Positions 15,264 to 23,370 are shown, counted from the first letter of the stretch. The stretch: DNA of 26,771 nucleotides from JAJPXI01 sp045595705 (GCA_045595705.1 JAZOBA010000119.1:1-26771), one strand, 5' to 3'. Numbers and translations are program-made. The notes: generated by a model from the sequence alone, not told the origin.

Positions 15264-15653
15264 TTATTCATCCTCATCCAGAACGATGTGGGCGTTGGCG
15301 GGGTTTGCGGGTTTGACCACCTCGGGATTGCGCAGCATATCCAGAATGTGGGCACCCTTGTCGATGGAGTCATCCTGCACGAAGGTCAGTTCAGGGGTGT
15401 TGCGCAGGTTGAGACTGCGGCCCAGTTCACGGCGCAGATAGCCGCCGGCCGACTTCAGACCCTTCAGCACCTGAGAGCAGTCGCTCTTGTCCAGCACACT
15501 GATATAAATCTTGGCGAACTTCAGGTCGGGGGTGGTCTCCACAGCAGTGACCGAAATCATGCCGGTCACACGGGGATCTTTCACAGTGCGGATCAGGGAA
15601 GACAGCTCACGCTGGATCTCCTCATTGATACGTCCCATACGATTGCTTGCCAT
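15264..15653 (-). CDS. rbfA: Ribosome-binding factor A
   Basis: 129 residues, the usual length. It is a small KH-like protein that binds the immature 30S subunit and helps 16S rRNA 5'-end maturation. Typical landmarks are MGRINEEIQRELSSLI, VKDPRVTGMISVT, AKIYISVL, LNLRNTPELTFVQDDSIDKG and an acidic LDEDE end. The start ATG at 15653 has AAGGAGAACCT before it; the same frame stays open upstream to 15731, but that part is unlike RbfA and runs through a hairpin. Unusually, 188 bp separate it from infB, with terminator-like structure between. Confidence 0.95.
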   Translation of the reverse strand: MASNRMGRINEEIQRELSSLIRTVKDPRVTGMISVTAVETTPDLKFAKIYISVLDKSDCSQVLKGLKSAGGYLRRELGRSLNLRNTPELTFVQDDSIDKGAHILDMLRNPEVVKPANPANAHIVLDEDE

Positions 15654-15665
15654 AGGTTCTCCTTT

Positions 15666-15681
15666 CCGGGCAAAGGCCCGC
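15666..15681 (-). other. Small hairpin just before the rbfA ribosome site
   Basis: CGGGC/GCCCG (15676-15680 with 15667-15671 in plus numbering) closes a 4-nt loop immediately upstream of GGAAAGGAG. It might affect access to the ribosome site; this is inference. Confidence 0.4.
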
Positions 15682-15697
15682 AACAGGTATCTTGTTT

Positions 15698-15728
15698 CAA
15701 AAAGGGGCAGGCGAACTGCCCGCCCCTT
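15698..15728 (-). terminator. Terminator-like hairpin between infB and rbfA
   Basis: On the minus-strand RNA, 15728-15718 pairs with 15712-15702: 11 bp including one G-U wobble, loop AGUUC, followed by UUUG after the last paired Us. On the plus strand the wobble would be an A-C mismatch, so the structure is made for minus-strand transcription. It lies about 115 nt after the infB stop codon, inside what is usually one operon. Confidence 0.7.
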
Positions 15729-15798
15729 CATGGTGGTACGTGTTTTTATTATGCTTCGATTTGCTCCACCGCAGTGTTAGGAAAATTTGCCGCGCAGG

Positions 15799-15821
15799 CC
15801 GGCGCTGCTATGCTGCGCCGG
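15799..15821 (-). other. GC-rich hairpin after infB
   Basis: Seven-bp perfect stem CCGGCGC/GCGCCGG with a 9-nt loop, about 20 nt after the infB stop. No T-run follows. It could protect the infB 3' end after processing. Confidence 0.4.
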
Positions 15822-15841
15822 ATTCAGTTGGAACCCTGCAC

Positions 15842-18190
15842 TCAGACCTCAATCTGCTCCATAATAAACGCCTCGATGACGTCGCCTTCCTTGATATCCT
15901 GCCACTTTTCGAAGGTGATACCGCACTCGTAGCCGGAGGCAACTTCCTTTACGCTGTCCTTAAAGCGCTGCAGGGAGGCGATGGTACCGTCGTAAATGAC
16001 GATGTTGTCACGCAGCAGACGCATCTGCGCGTTGCGCTGCATCTTGCCGGTGGTGACGTAGCAACCGGCCACCATGCCGACGCCGGTAATACGGAAGACA
16101 TTGCGCACCTCGGCCTGACCCAGTTCCACTTCCTTGAACTTGGGGGTCAGCATGCCCTTCATGGCGGCTTCCACTTCGTTGATGGCATCGTAAATAACGC
16201 GGTACATACGCATATCCACGTTCAGGCGTGCGGCGCTGTCGCGGGCGTTGTTGTCGGGACGGACATTAAAACCGACAATGATGGCGCCGGAAGTGGCAGC
16301 CAGCGTGACGTCGGACTCGTTGATAGCGCCGACTGCACAGTGGATAACGCGCACGGCAACCTCTTCGTTGGTGATTTTCTCCAGACTGGCCTTGACGGCT
16401 TCAGCAGAGCCCTGCACGTCAGCCTTGACGATGATGTTCAACTTCTTCATCTCGCCGGCCTGAATCTGGCTAAACAGGTCCTCCAGGCTGACCTTGCCCA
16501 TGGGGTTGGAGGCAGCCATCTTCTGTTCGTGCTTGCGCTGCTCCACCAGTTCGCGGGCCATGCGCTCGTCGGCAACGGCGTGGAAGTCATCACCGGCACC
16601 GGGCACTTCGCTCATGCCGATGATCTCAACAGGCACGGAAGGACCGGCCTCATCCAGCTTTTCGCCGCGGGCGTTGGTCATAGCACGGACACGGCCGACA
16701 GCAGTACCGGCGATAATGATATCGCCCTGCTTCAAGGTGCCGTTCTGCACCAGCATAGTGGCCACGGGGCCGCGGCCCTTGTCCAGCTTGGCCTCGATGA
16801 CCACACCATGGGCGGAGCGGTTGGGGTTGGCCTTCAACTCGGCCATTTCGGCGGTCAGGTTGACCATTTCCAGCAGATTGTCGATGCCCATGCCGGTCTT
16901 GGCGGAAATGGGGCAAATGATGGTCTCGCCTCCCCACTCTTCGGCAACCAGTTCATACTCGGTCAGCTGCTGCATAATGCGGTCGGGGTTGGCGGTGGGC
17001 TTATCCATCTTGTTGATGGCAACGATAATGGGAATCTCGGCGGCCTTGGCATGGTTGATGGACTCGACGGTCTGGGGCATGATACCGTCGTCGGCAGCCA
17101 CCACCAGAATGGCAACGTCGGTGACCATGGCACCGCGGGCACGCATGGCGGTAAAGGCCTCGTGGCCGGGGGTGTCCAGGAAGGTAATCGGCTTGCCGTT
17201 GACTTCCACCTGATATGCACCGATGTGCTGGGTGATGCCGCCGGCCTCGCCGGAGACTACGTTGGCATGGCGGATATAGTCCAGCAAAGAGGTCTTACCG
17301 TGGTCGACGTGACCCATAACCACAACAACGGGAGCGCGGTTGACCAAATCCTCTGCCTTGTCCTCGGCAGTATCGATCAGCTTCTCCTCGATGGTGACGA
17401 TGACTTCACGCTCCACCTTGCAGCCCAGCTCTTCGGCAATGATAGCGGCGGTGTCGAAATCGATAATCTGGCTCAGAGAGGCCATCACACCGTTCTTCAT
17501 CAGACACTTGACCACTTCGGCGCCGGTCTTCTTCATACGGCTGGCCAGTTCGCCCACGGCAATCTCATCGGGAATCAGAACCTTAACAGGGGCCTTCTTG
17601 GCGATCTCCAGCTGCAGGCGGCGCAGCTTCTCAGCCTCTTCCTGCTTGCGCTTGTTGCCCTGGAACGAGTTCTTCTGCTTGTTATTGCGGTTCTGGAACT
17701 TCTGCTTGCCGCCCTGCATCTGATTGGGATGGGCCTTGCCGGCAGCCAGATTTTCCAGCTTTTCGTCGTACTTGTCCAGATTGACGTTGCCGCCCTTACG
17801 GGTATCTACCACCTTCTTTTCGGGAACGCGGCTGACAACGGGCTGCTGTTGGACAGGCTTGTCGCCCTTGGGAGCCTGCTGCTGAGGAGAGGCAGCTGCC
17901 TTGGGCTTGTTTTCGCCACCCTTGGCGGGTGCGGGAGCGGCTGCCTTCTCAGCCTGCTTGGGCTGCTCAGGCTTGGGCTCGTGGTAGACATCGGCAAAAA
18001 TGCTCTCAATGCTCTCCACCTGGTTGTGCTGGGTCATATAGTCAAAGATGATGGACAGTTCGTTGTCCTCCAGCACCTTCTGATGGGTTGCGGGCTTTGT
18101 GGCATATTTGGTCAGGATCTCAGCGATCACCTTGGAATTGACGTTGAAGTCCTTGGCCACCTCATGGACGCGATATTTAATGAGACTCAT
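15842..18190 (-). CDS. infB: Translation initiation factor IF-2
   Basis: 782 residues. IF-2 is the GTPase that brings fMet-tRNA to the 30S subunit and promotes 50S joining. The N-terminal IF2_N domain (about 1-55, KYRVHEVAKDFNVNSKVIAEIL) is followed by a Lys/Ala/Pro/Gln-rich linker (about 65-180) and a second IF2_N-like domain. The G domain, near residue 290, shows GHVDHGKTS (G1), the GITQHIGAY switch, DTPGHEAF (G3), NKMDKP (G4) and SAKTG (G5); domains II-IV complete the protein. The start ATG at 18190 has AGGAGGTG (plus 18197-18204) 6 bp upstream; a GTG at 18199 is part of that site and is rejected. It lies 16 bp after ylxQ. Confidence 0.97.
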   Translation of the reverse strand: MSLIKYRVHEVAKDFNVNSKVIAEILTKYATKPATHQKVLEDNELSIIFDYMTQHNQVESIESIFADVYHEPKPEQPKQAEKAAAPAPAKGGENKPKAAASPQQQAPKGDKPVQQQPVVSRVPEKKVVDTRKGGNVNLDKYDEKLENLAAGKAHPNQMQGGKQKFQNRNNKQKNSFQGNKRKQEEAEKLRRLQLEIAKKAPVKVLIPDEIAVGELASRMKKTGAEVVKCLMKNGVMASLSQIIDFDTAAIIAEELGCKVEREVIVTIEEKLIDTAEDKAEDLVNRAPVVVVMGHVDHGKTSLLDYIRHANVVSGEAGGITQHIGAYQVEVNGKPITFLDTPGHEAFTAMRARGAMVTDVAILVVAADDGIMPQTVESINHAKAAEIPIIVAINKMDKPTANPDRIMQQLTEYELVAEEWGGETIICPISAKTGMGIDNLLEMVNLTAEMAELKANPNRSAHGVVIEAKLDKGRGPVATMLVQNGTLKQGDIIIAGTAVGRVRAMTNARGEKLDEAGPSVPVEIIGMSEVPGAGDDFHAVADERMARELVEQRKHEQKMAASNPMGKVSLEDLFSQIQAGEMKKLNIIVKADVQGSAEAVKASLEKITNEEVAVRVIHCAVGAINESDVTLAATSGAIIVGFNVRPDNNARDSAARLNVDMRMYRVIYDAINEVEAAMKGMLTPKFKEVELGQAEVRNVFRITGVGMVAGCYVTTGKMQRNAQMRLLRDNIVIYDGTIASLQRFKDSVKEVASGYECGITFEKWQDIKEGDVIEAFIMEQIEV

Positions 18191-18196
18191 ATGGGC

Positions 18197-18204
18197 CACC
18201 TCCT
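18197..18204 (-). promoter_or_regulatory. Ribosome-binding site deciding the infB start
   Basis: AGGAGGTG on the minus strand, 6 bp before the ATG at 18190. The upstream in-frame GTG at 18199 overlaps this site and cannot be the start if the site is used. Confidence 0.85.
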
Positions 18205-18206
18205 AA

Positions 18207-18668
18207 TTACTTATCTTGCTTCGACTCGGGATGCGCGGCCCATGGCTTTTGCTTCCCTCTCGCTACGTTTTTCTCGTGCTGTTTCTTTTCGCGCTGCCGC
18301 TGCAGGACCTTCTGTGCCTTGGTGTCCAGCGCCGCTGCCGTTTCGGCATACTGTTCAGGGTCGGCTGCCGCCAGTTTTTTCAGCAGACTGGCCGCCAGAC
18401 CGGCGTCGGTCAGGGCCGCCATGGCGCAGCTTTCGCGTCCCACGGCAAATCCCAGTTCCCCCTTGGTAAAGGGAAGTCGGACACACAGGGTGTTTCCCGC
18501 TTCGGCAAAATGCTCGGCCCGACGGGCGGTATTATCGGCCGCATCAGATGCCAGAATGAGCAGTTTGCACTTGCGTGCCCGGCAGGCACCGCCGGCGGGC
18601 TCTTCGCCCACTTCGATGCGTCCGCCCTTGCGGGCCAGACCCAGCAGATGCAATGCAGGATTACTCAT
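18207..18668 (-). CDS. ylxQ: YlxQ, L7Ae-family RNA-binding protein
   Basis: 153 residues. The N-terminal about 95 residues match the L7Ae/L30e/YlxQ family (LLGLARKGGRIEVGEE, KCKLLILASDAADNT, LPFTKGELGFAVG), small proteins that bind kink-turn-like RNA and always lie between ylxR and infB in Firmicutes. The last about 50 residues form a Lys/Gln/Arg-rich, probably disordered tail, longer than the roughly 100-residue family norm. The ATG at 18668 overlaps the ylxR stop codon (ATGAGTAA, 8-nt overlap), suggesting coupled translation; ATG 18674 and GTG 18677 are also in frame. The cellular role of the family is not settled. Confidence 0.88.
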   Translation of the reverse strand: MSNPALHLLGLARKGGRIEVGEEPAGGACRARKCKLLILASDAADNTARRAEHFAEAGNTLCVRLPFTKGELGFAVGRESCAMAALTDAGLAASLLKKLAAADPEQYAETAAALDTKAQKVLQRQREKKQHEKNVARGKQKPWAAHPESKQDK

Positions 18669-18936
18669 CCACATCACCTGCTTTCATCTGCTCTTCCAGC
18701 GCATCGTACACTTCAGCGGGAATGGCAGTTTCAAAGGCACGTTCCAGCGCGCGGCCCTTGCGGGCACGCTTCAGGCAGTTTTCGTCAGGGCAAACATACG
18801 CGCCCCGGCCCGGTTTCTTTCCCTTGAAATCCAGAGATATCTCACCCTCCGGGCTTTTAACCACCCGGATCAGTTCCTTCTTTTCCCGCATGGTACGGCA
18901 GCCAACACACTGCCGCATGGGAATCTTCTTAGGCAC
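18661..18936 (-). CDS. ylxR: YlxR family nucleic-acid-binding protein (DUF448)
   Basis: 91 residues, the normal size. The conserved start MPKKIPMRQCVGCRTMREKKELIR carries the C10-x2-C13 pair, followed by GKKPGRGAYVCPDENC and a basic helix. The family (RNPM/YlxR) has been linked to RNA binding and to RNase P modulation in some Firmicutes; this is from family knowledge. The start is GTG at 18936 with GGGGGT seven or so bases upstream. It lies 32 bp after nusA and overlaps ylxQ. Confidence 0.93.
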   Translation of the reverse strand: MPKKIPMRQCVGCRTMREKKELIRVVKSPEGEISLDFKGKKPGRGAYVCPDENCLKRARKGRALERAFETAIPAEVYDALEEQMKAGDVDE

Positions 18937-18968
18937 AGCGTTACCCCCTTTCGGAAAACTCGGCCGCC

Positions 18969-20093
18969 TTATTCTTCCTCGGAAACCGCGACAGACTCTT
19001 CTTCGGGAGCGCTTTCGGGCTTGATATCAATCTTCCAGCCGGTCAAGCGGGCAGCCAGGCGGGCATTCTGACCCTCTTTGCCAATGGCCAGGGACAGCTG
19101 ATCATCGGGCACAATGACGCGGCAGCTCTTACCCTCTTCCTCCACGGTGACGCTGATTACATCGGCGGGAGCCAGAGCGGCGGCCACATACTCGGCGGGA
19201 TCTTCGCTGTACTTGATGATGTCCATCTTCTCGCCGTGGAGTTCTTCCACGATGCTGTTGACACGCTGACCGCGGGGTCCAACGCAGGCGCCGATGGGAT
19301 CCACGTTGGGATCCTCGGACCAGACAGCGATCTTGGTGCGGCTGCCGGCCTCACGGGCAATGGACTTGACTTCCACAGTTCCGTCGTAGATTTCAGGCAC
19401 TTCCAGCTCGAACAGGCGCTTGACCAGACCGGGATGGGTGCGGGAGATCATGACCTGAGGACCGCGGGTAGAACGGCGGACCTCCACCACGTAGACCTTC
19501 AGACGCTCGCCCTCGGTGACGTTCTCGCCCTTGACCTGCTCGCCGACAGCCAGGAAGGCATCGGTAAACTCGCCGCCGCTGGTAATACGGATGGAAGCGG
19601 CGCCACTACGGGGATCGATGCGGGTGACCACACCGGTCAGAATCTCGTGCTCCTTGGCGGAGAACTCATCGTAAATCATGCCGCGTTCAGCCTCGCGCAT
19701 GCCCTGAATGATAACCTGACGGGCGGTCTGGGCAGCAATGCGGCCAAAGTTGCGGGTCTTGATCTCAATGCGAATGACGTCGCCCAGCTCGGCGCGGGGC
19801 AGCTTTTCGCGGGCCTCTTCCAGGCTCAGTTCGGTGGCGGGATTATCCACAGTCTCCACCACGTCCTTCTTGACGTACATGCGGACTTCGCCGGTCTCTT
19901 CGTTGCAGTCTACCACAACGTTATCACCCACGCCCTCGTGGTCACGCTTGTAAGCGGAAACCAAGGCCTGGGTAATTTTCTCGATCATGTAGGACTTGGG
20001 AATGCCCTTCTCCTTTTCAATCAGACCGATGGCGGCAAAAAATTCCTTGCCGTCCAGTTCATTGTTCTTGGGGGCGACTTTCTTTTTAGCCAT
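18969..20093 (-). CDS. nusA: Transcription termination/antitermination factor NusA
   Basis: 374 residues, the short Firmicute form without the C-terminal acidic repeats of E. coli. The N-terminal RNA-polymerase-binding domain (about 1-135) is followed by an S1 domain (about 150-215), KH1 with the GPRGQR loop (272-277), and KH2 with GKEGQNARLAARLTGW (338-353). An acidic tail ends the protein. NusA stimulates pausing and intrinsic termination and helps rRNA transcription. The ATG at 20093 follows AAGGAG with an 8-bp spacer. It is the second gene of the operon, 37 bp after rimP. In B. subtilis NusA represses its own operon through a leader terminator; a similar hairpin is present here at 20639-20664. 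Confidence 0.97.
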   Translation of the reverse strand: MAKKKVAPKNNELDGKEFFAAIGLIEKEKGIPKSYMIEKITQALVSAYKRDHEGVGDNVVVDCNEETGEVRMYVKKDVVETVDNPATELSLEEAREKLPRAELGDVIRIEIKTRNFGRIAAQTARQVIIQGMREAERGMIYDEFSAKEHEILTGVVTRIDPRSGAASIRITSGGEFTDAFLAVGEQVKGENVTEGERLKVYVVEVRRSTRGPQVMISRTHPGLVKRLFELEVPEIYDGTVEVKSIAREAGSRTKIAVWSEDPNVDPIGACVGPRGQRVNSIVEELHGEKMDIIKYSEDPAEYVAAALAPADVISVTVEEEGKSCRVIVPDDQLSLAIGKEGQNARLAARLTGWKIDIKPESAPEEESVAVSEEE

Positions 20094-20130
20094 TTCAATT
20101 ACTCCTTACCGTGTCAGACAGACACGTTCT

Positions 20131-20577
20131 TTAAAACGTTACGTGCAGGCGGACCTGCGCGACATCTTTCTTTTCAAAGCGGAGGTCGCCCTCCAGCTGC
20201 ACATCGCCGTTTTCATACTGTTCCAGTACGCCGACGAATTCCTTCTTTCCCTCCCGGGCGCGATACAAACGGACTTCCACCACACTGCCGATATAGGCCG
20301 CAAAATGCTCCGGCTTCTTGAGCACACGGTCGGCACCGGCCGAGCCCACTTCCAGCACGTAGGAACCCTCGATGGGATCCACCTCATCCAGTTTGTCGGA
20401 CAGGGGACGGGAGACCGCCTCGCAGTCATTAATGGACACGCCGCCTTCCTTGTCGATAAACACACGCAGATACCAGGTGCCCGCTTCCTTCACATATTCC
20501 ACATCCCAGAGAGTACATCCCTGTTCCTCCACTATGGGAGCGGCCAGTTGTGCAGTCAATTCGGTCACTTTTGCCAT
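20131..20577 (-). CDS. rimP: Ribosome maturation factor RimP
   Basis: 148 residues, the family norm. It helps assembly of the 30S head in the cytosol. Landmarks are CTLWDVEYVKEAGTWYLRVFIDKEGGVSINDCEAVSR and the YVLEVGSAGADRVLKKPEHFAAYIGSVVEVRLY region (the second part is the usual EVSSPGxDRPL, here EVGSAGADRVL), followed by the SH3-like C-terminal domain. The ATG at 20577 has AGGAGG (plus 20588-20593) upstream. It is the first gene of the operon. Confidence 0.94.
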   Translation of the reverse strand: MAKVTELTAQLAAPIVEEQGCTLWDVEYVKEAGTWYLRVFIDKEGGVSINDCEAVSRPLSDKLDEVDPIEGSYVLEVGSAGADRVLKKPEHFAAYIGSVVEVRLYRAREGKKEFVGVLEQYENGDVQLEGDLRFEKKDVAQVRLHVTF

Positions 20578-20638
20578 GACGCAACCGCCTCCTGTTTACA
20601 GATTCCAGTTTTTTACATCCGTAATTTTTTCAATAAGA

Positions 20639-20664
20639 AAGAGCGGGGCGCAGGCCCCACTCTT
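20639..20664 (-). terminator. Leader hairpin of the rimP-nusA-infB operon (possible attenuator)
   Basis: On the minus-strand RNA, 20664-20654 pairs with 20649-20639: 11 bp with one U-G wobble, loop CUGC, followed by UCUUAUUG. It begins about 20 nt after the predicted transcription start and lies 60 nt before rimP. It may also stop read-through from spoIID, which ends at 20759. Confidence 0.7.
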
Positions 20665-20691
20665 ACCAATACTTACAGATATACTGTGCGC

Positions 20692-20720
20692 AGTATACCA
20701 TACAATATAATAGAAATCAA
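20692..20720 (-). promoter_or_regulatory. Promoter of the rimP-nusA-ylxR-ylxQ-infB operon
   Basis: On the minus strand TTGATT (plus 20715-20720), a 17-bp spacer and TATACT (plus 20692-20697). The predicted start near 20685 gives a leader of about 108 nt. Confidence 0.75.
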
Positions 20721-20758
20721 CCCTTTTTGCGAAAGAAACCTTGATCTTTTCCGCTATT

Positions 20759-21766
20759 TTATCCGATTTTCACCCCAGTATAGTACCAATTCAGGATTTC
20801 TTCGCAGGTTTTTCCTTCTTTCGCCAACGTATTGGCACCGTATTGGCTCATCCCTACGCCGTGGCCGTAACCGGTCACATGGAAGGTTACCGCGTCCTTG
20901 GTTGTCTCCACCGTGAAGCAAGCAGAGCGCAACTCAAACAAAGCGCGCACCTTGGTGCCTTTCAATGTGATGCCCCCCACGTCAATGGTATCCACCCGGC
21001 CCGAAGCAGTCAAAGCCCGATTACGGAACCACTGTTCCGGCGAACCGCTCAAATCAGCACCGGGGTACTGCTCCAGAACCAATTTCTTAACCTGCGCAGC
21101 TGAAAGGGTCACTTCGGTTTGATAGTTGGGGATCCCCTCTCCCTCAGGGCTTTCAACACCCACCAGATAGGGCACCTCCCTGCCCCAAACTGCCACGGCA
21201 TCCTCGGTGCGCCCGGCAGCCGAAGAAAAAAAGACCGCCTGAATGGGTTCCCCGTCATAGGTAATGACCTGTCCGTCGGTGTCACCCACTGCCGCAGCAA
21301 TTTTCTGCCGATACACGGCAGCCGCACTTCCCCAGTTTACCGCTGCCTGTTCCGGGGTAATATAGGCCTGACAGCAGGTGATGTCGGTGCATACATCGGC
21401 ATAGGGATGATCGGCATCTCCCGCCTTTATCTTCCAGCATGCATAGGTGCGAGCCGTAATGGCCTGAGCTTTCAGTGCCTCCGGCTCAAAGGCAGCCGGC
21501 ATTTCGGCCGCCACCACCGACCACAGGTACTCAGCCATGGTCATCTCAACCGCCGAGCCGTCCTCCATAGCCACCCGAAGAGTCGTCCGCTCGTCCACTT
21601 CCGCTTCTGCCGGGGACGGTTTTGGGGTCGCTGCCGGCAAAGGGAGGGTCGGCAAAGCATCCGTTTCAGGTTCTTTCTTCTCTTTTTCCGGCCCTTCTAC
21701 CAAAAGCACAGGCAGCAAAAACAGAACCAAAAACAGCATCACTGCTGTGATCACAACTCGCTTCAT
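20759..21766 (-). CDS. spoIID: Stage II sporulation protein D (septal peptidoglycan lytic transglycosylase)
   Basis: 335 residues. A membrane anchor lies at about 4-23, followed by a Pro-rich spacer. The SpoIID domain shows AAEMPAAFEPEALKAQAITARTYA with the catalytic glutamate E88, the cysteines DITCC at 131-132, SSAAGRTE, and GYGHGVGMSQYGA (299-311), all family hallmarks. SpoIID works with SpoIIM and SpoIIP in the mother cell to thin the septal wall and drive engulfment; it cleaves glycan strands. In Bacillus and Clostridia it is sigma-E controlled; I could not find a convincing sigma-E promoter in the AT-rich 177-bp upstream spacer. The ATG at 21766 follows GGAGGAGG. It is divergent from citrate synthase. 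Confidence 0.95.
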   Translation of the reverse strand: MKRVVITAVMLFLVLFLLPVLLVEGPEKEKKEPETDALPTLPLPAATPKPSPAEAEVDERTTLRVAMEDGSAVEMTMAEYLWSVVAAEMPAAFEPEALKAQAITARTYACWKIKAGDADHPYADVCTDITCCQAYITPEQAAVNWGSAAAVYRQKIAAAVGDTDGQVITYDGEPIQAVFFSSAAGRTEDAVAVWGREVPYLVGVESPEGEGIPNYQTEVTLSAAQVKKLVLEQYPGADLSGSPEQWFRNRALTASGRVDTIDVGGITLKGTKVRALFELRSACFTVETTKDAVTFHVTGYGHGVGMSQYGANTLAKEGKTCEEILNWYYTGVKIG

Positions 21767-21877
21767 ACGGACCTCCTCCTTCGTAATTTTGCAAGTTTTA
21801 ATTCCATTGATTTCAAATTTAACTCATTTATTTTTCTCTTCATTCCTGTATTTTTTTCATCCATTCCACTGAAACAG

Positions 21878-21906
21878 TTGACTTTGAGGTAAAATCAGCG
21901 TAAAAT
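21878..21906 (+). promoter_or_regulatory. Sigma-A-type promoter of citrate synthase
   Basis: TTGACT at 21878-21883, a 17-bp spacer and TAAAAT at 21901-21906, five of six matches in each box. The predicted start near 21913 is about 30 nt before the ATG. It is the strongest promoter in the window by eye. Confidence 0.85.
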
Positions 21907-21943
21907 ATCCTCAACTTTAAAATGGGCAAAGGAGGCTTGGACC

Positions 21944-23359
21944 ATGCAAAATGAATTTGCAGGCAAACCGGAAGCCTACTCGGAATTTCTTCGGGACGAA
22001 TCGGAACAGCTCAATCCACAGAACTTCATTGGTAGTCTATGCGAGGAATTCCAGCGCAATAACCAAATTCACCCTTCCCACTACGAGCGGTGGGAAGTCA
22101 AACGCGGTCTGCGCAATGCCGACGGCACCGGCGTCATGGCCGGCGTGACCCAGATTGGCAACGTGCGTGGTTATTATATGGTAGACGGCGAGCGCGTCCC
22201 CGCTCCCGGCAAACTGATTTATCGCGGCATTGACGTCAACGACCTGATCCACGGCTTTGTAGGCGAGAACCGCTTCGGCTTTGAAGAGACTGCCTATCTT
22301 CTGCTCTTCGGCACCCTGCCCACTCCTGCTCAGCTGATCGAGTTCAAACATATCCTGAACCACTACCGCACGCTGCCCCCCATGTTCACTGAGGACATGA
22401 TCATCAAAGCTCCCAGCCGGGATGTGATGAACAAACTGGCCCGCTCGGTATTGGCTCTGTATTCCTATGACCCCATTCCCGACGACAACAGTCTGCCCGC
22501 CGAACTGCAGCAAGCCTTGCAGCTGATTGCCCGCTGCCCTACCATCGTAGCCCATGCCTACGCAGTCAAGCGTCACTATTTTGACAATGACTCCCTGTAT
22601 CTGCACCGCCCCCAACCCCATCTCAGCGTGGCCGAAAACTTCCTGTACTCCCTGCGCAGGGACAACATGTACACCGAGGAAGAAGCCAAACTGCTGGATT
22701 TGTGCCTGGTGCTTCACATGGAGCACGGCGGCGGTAACAACTCCGCCTTTGCCTGCCGTGTACTGTCTTCCTCGGGCACCGATATCTATTCGGCCATTTC
22801 GGCCGCAGTCGGCTCCCTGAAAGGACCCAAGCACGGCGGTGCCAACAAAAAGGTCATGGAAATGTTCGGTTACATCGAAGAGAACGTCAAGGACTGGAAA
22901 AACGATGGCGAAATCCGTGACTATCTGGTCAAACTGGTCCGCAAGGAAGCCGGCGACCGCTCCGGCCTGATTTACGGCATGGGCCACGCCATCTACACCC
23001 TGTCCGACCCCCGTGCTGTCATTCTGAAGAAATTCGCAAAGGACGTGGCCGCCAAAAAGGGCATGTTGGAAGAGTTCGAACTGTTCGAGGCGGTGGAGCG
23101 TCTCAGTCCCGAAGTACTCGCCACCGAAAAGGGCTGCGACCGGGCTATGTGCGCCAATGTAGATCTGTACTCCGGCCTGGTTTATAAGATGATGGACATC
23201 CCGCCCGAACTGTACACCCCCTTGTTCGCCATCGCCCGTATGGTGGGCTGGTGCGCTCACCGGGTGGAAGAAGTTTACGGCACCAGCAACCGTATTATTC
23301 GCCCCGCATACAAAGCTGTAGCACCCAACCGTCCCTTCGTTCCTTTGGACCAGCGATAA
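21944..23359 (+). CDS. gltA: Citrate synthase (citrate/2-methylcitrate synthase family)
   Basis: 471 residues. It condenses acetyl-CoA with oxaloacetate to citrate. Catalytic residues align well: H261 in EHGGGNNSAF, H348 in GMGHAIY and D407 in NVDLYSG; KHGGAN at 296-301 is the substrate-binding loop. The N-terminal about 70 residues form the extra segment seen in longer clostridial citrate synthases. The ATG at 21944 follows AAAGGAGG. It stands alone with a strong promoter and terminator; no aconitase or isocitrate dehydrogenase is next to it. In anaerobic Clostridia the enzyme feeds the oxidative branch towards 2-oxoglutarate and glutamate. A 2-methylcitrate role cannot be excluded but no prp genes are in view. 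Confidence 0.94.
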   Translation: MQNEFAGKPEAYSEFLRDESEQLNPQNFIGSLCEEFQRNNQIHPSHYERWEVKRGLRNADGTGVMAGVTQIGNVRGYYMVDGERVPAPGKLIYRGIDVNDLIHGFVGENRFGFEETAYLLLFGTLPTPAQLIEFKHILNHYRTLPPMFTEDMIIKAPSRDVMNKLARSVLALYSYDPIPDDNSLPAELQQALQLIARCPTIVAHAYAVKRHYFDNDSLYLHRPQPHLSVAENFLYSLRRDNMYTEEEAKLLDLCLVLHMEHGGGNNSAFACRVLSSSGTDIYSAISAAVGSLKGPKHGGANKKVMEMFGYIEENVKDWKNDGEIRDYLVKLVRKEAGDRSGLIYGMGHAIYTLSDPRAVILKKFAKDVAAKKGMLEEFELFEAVERLSPEVLATEKGCDRAMCANVDLYSGLVYKMMDIPPELYTPLFAIARMVGWCAHRVEEVYGTSNRIIRPAYKAVAPNRPFVPLDQR

Positions 23360-23370
23360 CCTGTTTTTTG

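Noticed and set aside
14315..15373. Longer NrnA start at 15373
   Set aside because: The extension overlaps rbfA in another frame and does not resemble DHH proteins; the start near 15262 is coupled to the rbfA stop.
15264..15731. Longer RbfA start at 15731
   Set aside because: The extra 26 residues are unlike RbfA, run through the terminator-like hairpin and lack a ribosome site; AAGGAG precedes the ATG at 15653.
15692..18469. A 925-codon open frame on the plus strand opposite infB and ylxQ
   Set aside because: It is the antisense shadow of infB, caused by GC-rich codon bias. The protein is low-complexity His/Gly/Leu text with no family likeness and no ribosome site, while the minus strand encodes a perfect IF-2.
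22037..23260. A 407-codon minus-strand open frame opposite citrate synthase
   Set aside because: Shadow frame; the plus strand has all catalytic residues of citrate synthase.
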